Assembly (NCBI GenBank): GCA_018882825.1
Contig: VERC01000016.1
Location: forward strand, 1-16,875
Source of the DNA: Acidimicrobiia bacterium
GTDB taxonomy: Bacteria > Actinomycetota > Acidimicrobiia > Acidimicrobiales > Acidimicrobilacustridaceae
Length of the DNA stretch: 16,875 bases
Direction: 5' to 3'
Part shown: piece by piece, positions 1 through 5,076 of the stretch
How positions within the stretch are numbered: the stretch's first letter is position 1
Layout: every line of letters begins with the position of its first letter
The notes under the pieces: model-generated
What the model saw: the letters and a program-made list of their open reading frames with translations, nothing else
The model's database searches: none
What the model was told of the DNA's origin: nothing
Made by a program: the position numbers and the translations under genes

Positions 1-408
1 GTCCAGCACGCAGTCGAACCCCGGCAGCACGCCCTCATAGGTCGAAAGTCGCGGATCGTCGGGGGCGACGGTGCGCGGATCGATGGCCTGGTCCGTGTAG
101 CCGAACAGCGCCGGCTCGTACCCGACCCGTCGGGCCATGCGGGCGATGTTGTCGAAGCGATCGTCGAGTGGTGCGCCGTTGAACACCACCCGGTTGTTGA
201 ACTGGTACGTGCCCGTGTAGAGCGCGGCCCGACCCGGTGCGCACGGCGCCGACTGGCTGTAGTGACGGGAGAAGCGCACCCCCTCGGCCGCCAGTTCATC
301 GATGGCGGGCGTACGCGCCACCCGATGCCCGGCACACGACAACGAATCGGCCCGGAACTGGTCCACGGTGACCAACAGGACGTTCATCACCGGATCGTCG
401 ATCGCCAC
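1..408 (-). CDS. Sulfatase-superfamily formylglycine hydrolase, phosphonate monoester hydrolase-like (partial, C-terminus off window)
   Basis: Only the N-terminal 136 codons are visible; the gene runs off the left edge. The metal-binding start NVLLVTVDQ and the C-x-P-x-R box (CAPGR, Cys56), whose Cys is oxidised to formylglycine, place it in the type I sulfatase/alkaline phosphatase superfamily. From memory, it resembles Rhizobium/Burkholderia phosphonate monoester hydrolase (PMH) more than choline or aryl sulfatases. The stretch GYEPALFGYT followed by DPRT and DPRL has direct counterparts there, and the PMH residues Asn78 and Tyr105 appear to be matched (Asn77, Tyr104), while PMH Thr107 is Asp here. 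PMHs split phosphonate monoesters (and phosphodiesters) into alcohol plus phosphonate. Divergence from PhnY/PhnZ-like genes supports that role. I chose GTG at 408 because a TACGCT box lies 6 nt upstream; ATG at 387 is the alternative. Superfamily is sure; substrate is inference, and a sulfatase remains possible. Confidence 0.85.
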   Translation of the reverse strand, partial: MAIDDPVMNVLLVTVDQFRADSLSCAGHRVARTPAIDELAAEGVRFSRHYSQSAPCAPGRAALYTGTYQFNNRVVFNGAPLDDRFDNIARMARRVGYEPALFGYTDQAIDPRTVAPDDPRLSTYEGVLPGFDCVLD

Positions 409-414
409 GGGCGG

Positions 415-420
415 AGCGTA
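415..420 (-). promoter_or_regulatory. Putative -10 box (TACGCT) of a leaderless promoter for the PMH-like gene
   Basis: TACGCT on the minus strand fits the actinobacterial TANNNT -10 consensus and lies exactly 6 nt before the GTG at 408, the spacing expected when transcription starts on the start codon. No convincing -35 is visible. A GGAGG further upstream is 14 nt from the GTG, too far for a good ribosome site. Confidence 0.45.
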
Positions 421-448
421 GGCCTCCGGTGTGCCGACGACGGAACGG

Positions 449-454
449 TAGCGT
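449..454 (+). promoter_or_regulatory. Putative -10 box (TAGCGT) of a leaderless promoter for the PhyH gene
   Basis: TAGCGT fits TANNNT and lies 7 nt before the ATG at 462, so the mRNA probably begins at the start codon. No Shine-Dalgarno sequence precedes this ATG, which agrees with leaderless initiation. It is back-to-back with the minus-strand box at 415-420, leaving 28 bp between the two. Confidence 0.5.
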
Positions 455-461
455 CACGGCG

Positions 462-1217
462 ATGAGTGCCATCCAGTCGTCCGAAGCCGACCGGGCATTG
501 ATCGACGCGTTCAAGGCCGACGGCTGGGTGCTCACCGAACCGTTCGCCCCCGACACCGTCGCCGCCCTGACCGACTGGGTCGCCGAGGTGGCGGCCATGG
601 ACGACCGGGTGCTCCACCACCGGGAGCGGACCGATGCGGGCGTGCAGTTGTGCCGCACCGAGGACTTCGTCCCCCACCATGACGCGTTGGCCCGTCTGCT
701 GACCGAGGGTCGACTCCCGGCGATCGCCTCGATCCTGCTCGGCGAACCGGCGGTGCTCTACAAGGAGAAGATCAACTACAAGTTGGCCGGCGGCGCCGGT
801 TTCTCCGCCCATCAGGACGCGCCCGCCTACCGGTTCGTCGACGTGCACCTGTCGTGTCTCGTCGCCGTCGACGACACCGATCTCGACAACGGGTGTCTCG
901 AGGTGGTCTCCGGCGCTCACGACCGCATCCATCCGATGGACGAACGTGGCTGCATCCGGAGCGATGTCGTCGAGTCATTCGACTGGCGACCCGTTCCCGT
1001 GCGGGCCGGTCAGGTCCTGTGGTTCGACTCCCGCACACCGCACCGCAGCGGCCCCAATCGCTCGTCCCGCGCCCGTCGGGCCCTCTACCCGACCTACAAC
1101 GCGGCCCGGGCCGGGGATCTGCGCGACGCCTACTACGAGCGCAAACGCGCCGAATTCGCCGCCTCCGGAGGTGCCCGCATCTCGTTGATCGGCGACTTCG
1201 AAGGCGAGGTCGTGTGA
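462..1217 (+). CDS. Phytanoyl-CoA dioxygenase (PhyH) family 2-oxoglutarate/Fe(II) oxygenase, PhnY-like
   Basis: A 251-residue cytosolic non-heme iron oxygenase of usual PhyH length. The iron-binding triad is visible: HQD (His117, Asp119) and distal His194 in PHRSGPN, with Arg205/206 shortly after as the likely 2-oxoglutarate ligand. KEKINYK followed by the HQDAPAY region is typical of bacterial PhyH proteins acting on small hydrophilic substrates. The stop overlaps the start of the downstream PhnZ-like HD gene (GTGA), so the two are translationally coupled. In the known pair, PhnY hydroxylates 2-aminoethylphosphonate at C1 and PhnZ then cleaves the C-P bond; I infer the same division of labour here. 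Start is ATG 462, 7 nt after a TANNNT box; the frame is open upstream to GTG 429, but that region looks non-coding. Family is firm; substrate (aminoethyl-, methyl- or another phosphonate) is inference. Confidence 0.88.
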   Translation: MSAIQSSEADRALIDAFKADGWVLTEPFAPDTVAALTDWVAEVAAMDDRVLHHRERTDAGVQLCRTEDFVPHHDALARLLTEGRLPAIASILLGEPAVLYKEKINYKLAGGAGFSAHQDAPAYRFVDVHLSCLVAVDDTDLDNGCLEVVSGAHDRIHPMDERGCIRSDVVESFDWRPVPVRAGQVLWFDSRTPHRSGPNRSSRARRALYPTYNAARAGDLRDAYYERKRAEFAASGGARISLIGDFEGEVV

Positions 1218-1771
1218 CGCCGCTGACCTCGATCGACGACGTGCTGGCCTTGTTCGAGGCCCACGGCGACGATCGCTACGACGAGGAACTGTCTCAGCGC
1301 GACCACGCGCGACAGACCGCGGCACTGGCCCTGGCCGCCGGTGCCGATGACGCGCTCGTGGTGGCGGCCCTGCTCCACGACATCGGTCACCTGCTCGACC
1401 TCGCCGCCGGAGGTACCGCCGACGTACCCCGTCTTGCCCACCACGAGCGGGTCGGGGCCATCGCGCTGTCGGAGCTGTTCGACGAGTCGGTGACGGCCCC
1501 GATCGCACTGCACGTCGAGGCGAAGCGCTACCTCACTGCAGTCGACCCCGACCTGGTCGATCGGTTGTCGAACGGTTCACGGACCAGCCTCGGGCGGCAG
1601 GGCGGACCGATGGACGAGACCGAGCTCGAGCACTTCCGCACCCGGCGATGGTTCGCCGAAGCCTGCGCGCTGCGCCGATGGGACGACGACGGCAAGGTCG
1701 ACGGTCTCGTCGTGCCGCCGCTGTCGGCCCACCGATCCACCCTCGAACGGGTGGCGCGGCCTCAGCCGTAG
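1214..1771 (+). CDS. HD-domain mixed-valence diiron oxygenase, PhnZ-like
   Basis: A 185-residue HD-superfamily protein. Iron ligands line up with PhnZ as I remember it: His31, His55-Asp56, His59, His76 (or 77), His100 and Asp157, plus the phosphonate-binding Lys104. The spacings His31 to His55 (24) and His100 to Lys104 (4) are those of PhnZ, and HVEAKRYLTAVD, RQGGPMDE and RRWDDDGKV are hallmark family segments. PhnZ uses a diiron site and O2 to cleave 1-hydroxyphosphonates to a carboxylate (glycine for the aminoethyl substrate) and phosphate. Glu24 aligns with the substrate-recognition Glu27; the lid Tyr24 is matched only by Tyr22, with one residue fewer between Tyr and Glu. The GTG start overlaps the PhyH stop. 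The last 10 bp overlap the convergent VOC gene. Family call strong; substrate inferred. A myo-inositol-oxygenase-like or other HD oxygenase role is possible. Confidence 0.85.
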   Translation: MTPLTSIDDVLALFEAHGDDRYDEELSQRDHARQTAALALAAGADDALVVAALLHDIGHLLDLAAGGTADVPRLAHHERVGAIALSELFDESVTAPIALHVEAKRYLTAVDPDLVDRLSNGSRTSLGRQGGPMDETELEHFRTRRWFAEACALRRWDDDGKVDGLVVPPLSAHRSTLERVARPQP

Positions 1772-2211
1772 TTCCAGTCGCGCACCGGCGGCTCGGTGTA
1801 CTCGATGCTCTGCACGTCGAACCAGATCGGCAGCAGGTGCTTGACGTAGAAGGCATGGACCGTGCTCGACGGATTGACGAGGTCCTCGTACACCTTCAGC
1901 CGGATCTCGGGCTCGGCCTGCTGCCGAGTGCGGATGCGCTCACAGAGTTCGTCGACCTCCGCCCGTGACGGCTGCAGCAGACCGAGATGGTCGTACCCGG
2001 GCGAGGACATGGGCTCGGGACTCTCGGCCAGCAGGATGAACTGGGTGGCGCGTTCGTCGAGCAGCATCAACAGCGCGTTCTGTCCGAGGATCTCGGTGTC
2101 GCGACACACCCAGCCGAACACCTCGCCGTAGAACGACCGCACCCGGTCGCGAAACTCCTCGGTGAGCGTGCCGGGAGCGAACGTCAGCTCCATGTGGTTG
2201 AAACGCATCAT
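1762..2211 (-). CDS. VOC (glyoxalase/extradiol dioxygenase-like) superfamily protein
   Basis: A 149-residue cytosolic protein. The N-terminal FNHMELTFAPG, then SFYGEVFGW, and later GYDHLGLLQPS and VHAFYVKHLLPIWFDVQ follow the beta-alpha-beta-beta-beta pattern of glyoxalase/bleomycin-resistance/dioxygenase proteins, with His6-x-Glu8 and His75 as candidate metal ligands. The reaction cannot be told from sequence. The ATG overlaps the stop of the upstream reductase-like gene (ATGA), so both are one operon and are probably used together on one substrate. Two Met codons start the protein; the first gives the overlap and is used. The 3' end overlaps the convergent PhnZ-like gene by 10 bp. Confidence 0.75.
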   Translation of the reverse strand: MMRFNHMELTFAPGTLTEEFRDRVRSFYGEVFGWVCRDTEILGQNALLMLLDERATQFILLAESPEPMSSPGYDHLGLLQPSRAEVDELCERIRTRQQAEPEIRLKVYEDLVNPSSTVHAFYVKHLLPIWFDVQSIEYTEPPVRDWNYG

Positions 2212-3305
2212 GGGGAGACTCCCCCTCGGTGTCCGGTCGCCAGTTGCGCGGCACCGGTGATGACGGGCAGATCACGCGGATGGACGGGGCCCGGAGCCGC
2301 CGCCACCACTGCGGGGATGGCGTTCACACACCGGTTGGCCGCCGTGGCGTTGCCGCCCCCCGCCGCTCCCGGTTCACCCGGTTCGGTGCCGTGCACCACG
2401 ACCTCGAGGTGCGGGTGGCCATTCAGTTCCACCCGGTGCTCACCGCCGGGCATCACCGGACGCGGCCAGTCCGGGGCGCACTCGTCGTCGATGCGGGTGA
2501 CGTGCTCCATCACCAGCAGCGGATGACCGTCCACGATGCCGGTCACCTGGAAACGGAACGCGCCGAGGGTTCCCTCCTCGAACTCGCCCATTCCGGGCAC
2601 GTCGATGGTGCGAGTCAACGGCCGGCGCTCGACCTCGGTCTCGATCCGCTCGACCTCCACTCCGAGCAGGTCGGCCAGCACCCGCACCATGGGTGCCCAC
2701 ACCATGAGCAGCGACTGCTCCTGCAACATCTGGGGCAACACGTCCATCGGTCCGCCGAGTCCGATCACGTTGCGCACCACGTCGGGCGCGTCGTACAGCG
2801 CGTAGTTGAAGACCTCCTGCACGCGGATCTCGGTGATCCCGGCGCCGACGCCGCTGACCAGGGCCGGGAGGATGTCGAGGGCCCAGCCCGGATCGATGCC
2901 GGACACGAACACCGACGCGCCGCCCGCCTCCCATGCCGGCTGCAGCAGACCGAGCAGTTCGGTCGGCGCGCTGGGCGGATGGAGCAGGGGGTAGAAGGAG
3001 GTCGAGACCACGTTGCGTCCGGCCCGCAGCAGACGTTCGAGATCGAGGTAGGCCTCCATCGGACGGGTGTCGGCGGTGGCGGCGTACACGACGCAGTCCA
3101 CTCCTTCGGCGAAGGCGATCGACGTGTCGTCGGTGGCCGTCACCCCCAACGGACCGATGCCGGCCAGCTCTCCCGCGTCACGGCCGACCTTGTCCGGGTT
3201 GGCCACGACCACTCCGAGCAGCTCGAGGTCGCGGTGCGCCGCCACCGCCCTGATCGCCGGTCGGCCGACGTTGCCCGTGCCCCACACCACCACACCGAGA
3301 GTCAT
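2208..3305 (-). CDS. Dihydrodipicolinate reductase-like NAD(P)-dependent oxidoreductase
   Basis: A 365-residue protein with an N-terminal Rossmann fold: VVVWGTGNVGRPAIRAV carries the GxGxxG nucleotide loop (residues 9-14), and VANPDKVGRDAG follows as the second strand/loop. VDCVVYAATAD and LLRAGRNVVSTSFYPLLHP match the central part of the DapB-like/2,4-diaminopentanoate-dehydrogenase-like family common in mycobacteria and other actinobacteria. It is longer than true DapB (about 250 residues), so a lysine-biosynthesis role is unlikely; the substrate is unknown. The C-terminal segment after about residue 300 is Ala/Pro/Gly-rich. It is the first gene of an operon with the VOC protein (ATGA overlap). 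The ATG at 3305 is preceded by TAGGGT 6 nt upstream and has no Shine-Dalgarno, so initiation is probably leaderless. Confidence 0.8.
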   Translation of the reverse strand: MTLGVVVWGTGNVGRPAIRAVAAHRDLELLGVVVANPDKVGRDAGELAGIGPLGVTATDDTSIAFAEGVDCVVYAATADTRPMEAYLDLERLLRAGRNVVSTSFYPLLHPPSAPTELLGLLQPAWEAGGASVFVSGIDPGWALDILPALVSGVGAGITEIRVQEVFNYALYDAPDVVRNVIGLGGPMDVLPQMLQEQSLLMVWAPMVRVLADLLGVEVERIETEVERRPLTRTIDVPGMGEFEEGTLGAFRFQVTGIVDGHPLLVMEHVTRIDDECAPDWPRPVMPGGEHRVELNGHPHLEVVVHGTEPGEPGAAGGGNATAANRCVNAIPAVVAAAPGPVHPRDLPVITGAAQLATGHRGGVSP

Positions 3306-3311
3306 GGTCCG

Positions 3312-3317
3312 ACCCTA
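3312..3317 (-). promoter_or_regulatory. Putative -10 box (TAGGGT) of a leaderless promoter for the reductase/VOC operon
   Basis: TAGGGT on the minus strand lies 6 nt before the ATG at 3305 and no Shine-Dalgarno is present. The same hexamer is found before the SnoaL-like gene at 4693. Confidence 0.5.
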
Positions 3318-3398
3318 GCCAGCGACCTCCGGCGCCGCCCCGCCCGCCGTGATCTGCCATGATGCGCCGACGTCGGACCGTCCGCACCAGGAGGAGCC

Positions 3399-3881
3399 AT
3401 GCCCACCGATCAGTACGTCGAACAGGCGTGGGAGACACCCACCCACGAGGAGATCGTCGGCCTCACCAAGAGTCACGTCGAGGCCATGGAGGCGCTCGAC
3501 ATCGACGAGGTGTGGGTGCAGGCGGGCATGCACCACGTGATGCTCCGCACCATCGGCCGCAAGTCCGGCAACGAGCACAAGATCGCCCTGCCGTTCTGGC
3601 GCGATCCCGACGGAGTGCGCGTCGTGGTGGCCTCCTACGCCGGCCACGAGAAGCACCCGGCGTGGTTCCTCAACCTGCGCGACCGCGACGTCAATCCGGA
3701 GATCTTCGTGAAGGTCCAGAACGGCGCGTTCTGGTCGGTGCCCGACATCCTCGACGAGGGACCCGAGCACGACCGCATCTGGGAACTGCTGTGCGAGGAC
3801 CGCGCCTGGTACCGCGACTACCAGACGCGCTGCAACCGCACGATCCCGCTGGTGCGACTGCCGGAGACGCGTCCGGCCTGA
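3399..3881 (+). CDS. Deazaflavin (F420)-dependent nitroreductase/quinone reductase (DDN) family protein
   Basis: A 160-residue single-domain split-beta-barrel flavin/deazaflavin reductase. The family signatures are LRTIGRKSGNEHKIALPFW (residues 48-66) and, later, KHPAWFLNLRDRDVNPEIFV, which closely match the GRKSG and HPAWY/F-NL-NP motifs of Mycobacterium DDN relatives. These enzymes bind F420H2 and reduce quinones, nitro compounds or other hydrophobic acceptors, usually near the membrane. The ATG is set by a strong AGGAGGAG Shine-Dalgarno at 3389-3396. It is divergent from the DapB-like gene (93 bp apart) and convergent with the FrnE-like gene, with 1 bp between stop codons. Cofactor F420 is inferred from family; physiological acceptor unknown. 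Confidence 0.85.
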   Translation: MPTDQYVEQAWETPTHEEIVGLTKSHVEAMEALDIDEVWVQAGMHHVMLRTIGRKSGNEHKIALPFWRDPDGVRVVVASYAGHEKHPAWFLNLRDRDVNPEIFVKVQNGAFWSVPDILDEGPEHDRIWELLCEDRAWYRDYQTRCNRTIPLVRLPETRPA

Positions 3882-3882
3882 C

Positions 3883-4632
3883 TCAGCAGCCGTCGATGTC
3901 GCACGCACCGCCCCCGGGATCGGGGGCGGTGTCGCGTGCATCACCCTCGAGCCCATTGGCGTCCCGTTCGGCCACCGCCCGTTCCAGCACCTGCAGCATC
4001 GTGTCCGTCGACTGGGCCCCGGCCACCGCGTAGCGCCGGTCGACGACGAAGAAGGGCACGCCCGTCACCTGCAGCGACGCCGCCATGGCCTCATCGGTGC
4101 GGACCTCCTCGGCGAACGAGTCGGTGGTCAGCACCGCCTCCACCTCGTCGGGGTCGAGACCGGCATCGACGGCCAGTCGGGTGACGACCTCGGGCAGGCC
4201 GATGGCCTCGCCGTCGACGAAGTAGCCGCGCAGGAACCGGGCCTTGACCTGCGGACCGATGCCGCGGGCATTGCCCAACTGGATCATCCGATGGGCGTCG
4301 AACGTGTTGCCGGGCTGGACACGATCGAACCGGAACTCCACACCGGCCTCGACCCCGGCCTGCACCACCCGGTCGACCATCGCCTGCGCCTGCTCGGGCG
4401 TGGTGCCGTACTTGCGGGCGATCATGCCCACGTAGTCACCGGCCCGGGCCGCCGGCGCGGTGGGATCGAGCTCGTAGCTGTGCCACACCACCTCGACCGG
4501 TCGGTCGAAGGCGGCCACGGCCTGCTCGAGGTTGGCCTTGCCGATGGCGCACCACGGGCACACCACATCGGACCACACGTCGACCCGCAGGGGCTCGTTG
4601 GCCAGGGCATCGACATCGTGGATCGTGATCAT
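3883..4632 (-). CDS. DsbA/FrnE-family thioredoxin-fold oxidoreductase
   Basis: A 249-residue protein with the redox motif CPWC at residues 25-28 inside VDVWSDVVCPWCAIGKANL, an inserted helical domain, and the cis-Pro loop TGVPFFVVDRRYAVAGAQS near the C-terminus. This is the FrnE branch of the DsbA family (cytosolic dithiol oxidoreductases/isomerases); no signal peptide is seen. It ends in CDIDGC, a C-x4-C pair that may cooperate with CPWC as in FrnE homologues with a C-terminal cysteine pair. The ATG at 4632 is preceded by TAACGT 6 nt upstream and lacks a Shine-Dalgarno. The codons near the C-terminus contain a long hairpin (3901-3939). Some relatives are annotated as polyketide-biosynthesis or stress proteins; the partner protein is unknown. 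Confidence 0.9.
   Translation of the reverse strand: MITIHDVDALANEPLRVDVWSDVVCPWCAIGKANLEQAVAAFDRPVEVVWHSYELDPTAPAARAGDYVGMIARKYGTTPEQAQAMVDRVVQAGVEAGVEFRFDRVQPGNTFDAHRMIQLGNARGIGPQVKARFLRGYFVDGEAIGLPEVVTRLAVDAGLDPDEVEAVLTTDSFAEEVRTDEAMAASLQVTGVPFFVVDRRYAVAGAQSTDTMLQVLERAVAERDANGLEGDARDTAPDPGGGACDIDGC
3901..3939. terminator. Strong inverted repeat, possible terminator for the DDN-family gene
   Basis: CACCGCCCCC (3906-3915) and its exact complement GGGGGCGGTG (3922-3931) flank a 6-nt loop. A second pair, GCACG (3901-3905) with CGTGC (3935-3939), extends the stem after a 3-nt bulge. It starts 20 nt after the stop of the gene at 3399 and lies inside the C-terminal codons of the convergent FrnE-like gene. 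No T-run follows, so this is not a classical rho-independent terminator, but GC-rich hairpins without a U-tract are proposed to act this way in actinobacteria. Confidence 0.4.
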
Positions 4633-4638
4633 GGGCGC

Positions 4639-4644
4639 ACGTTA
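4639..4644 (-). promoter_or_regulatory. Putative -10 box (TAACGT) of a leaderless promoter for the FrnE-like gene
   Basis: TAACGT on the minus strand lies 6 nt before the ATG at 4632, with no Shine-Dalgarno between. It is divergent from the box at 4679-4684; the 60-bp gap between the two start codons holds both promoters. Confidence 0.5.
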
Positions 4645-4678
4645 CCGGCGCCGGTGCGCGCCACACCGAGCGGTCTCC

Positions 4679-4684
4679 TAGGGT
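4679..4684 (+). promoter_or_regulatory. Putative -10 box (TAGGGT) of a leaderless promoter for the SnoaL-like gene
   Basis: TAGGGT lies 8 nt before the ATG at 4693 and no ribosome-binding sequence lies between. It is the same hexamer used before the gene starting at 3305 on the other strand. Confidence 0.5.
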
Positions 4685-4692
4685 CTGTCGCC

Positions 4693-5070
4693 ATGGACGC
4701 CGAGGCCAAGGTCCGGTTGGTGCAACGCTGGTGGGACGAGTTGTGGGGCGGCGACGACCTGTCGATCCTGAGCGAGATCTGCACCGATCCCTACACCCGC
4801 CACACCGGACTGGGCACGGAGACGTTGTCGCTGGCCGACTACGAGCGTCGCGTGCGTCAGCAACGTCAGGTCCTGCGCAACGCCACCACCACCATCGATG
4901 CACAGGTGGTGGACGGCGACACCGTGTGGACGCGGGCCACCAGTCGCGGCGTCGACTTCACCGCCATCGACAAGTCGGTGATGACGTGGATCACCGTCCA
5001 CCGCATCGAGGGTGACCGCATCGCCGAGGTGTGGGTGTCGAACCTGCCCGGCGTCGAGTGGGGGAACTGA
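4693..5070 (+). CDS. SnoaL-like / NTF2-like domain protein
   Basis: A 125-residue cytosolic protein with the NTF2-like plan: an N-terminal helix pair (VRLVQRWWDELWGG, then LSILSEICTDPYTRHTG) followed by strands ending in VHRIEGDRIAEVWVSN. The last segment, 'RIEGDRIAEVW', is a hallmark of SnoaL/ester-cyclase-like proteins. Such proteins act as polyketide cyclases, isomerases, hydrolases or simply small-molecule binders; no function can be assigned. It stands alone, divergent from the FrnE-like gene and convergent with an MFS gene (6 bp between the genes). Confidence 0.75.
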   Translation: MDAEAKVRLVQRWWDELWGGDDLSILSEICTDPYTRHTGLGTETLSLADYERRVRQQRQVLRNATTTIDAQVVDGDTVWTRATSRGVDFTAIDKSVMTWITVHRIEGDRIAEVWVSNLPGVEWGN

Positions 5071-5076
5071 CCACCC

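Noticed and set aside
2229..3362. 377-codon plus-strand open frame opposite the DapB-like gene
   Set aside because: Rich in His/Arg/Gly and lacking motifs; the minus-strand frame has a GxGxxG Rossmann motif and operon context.
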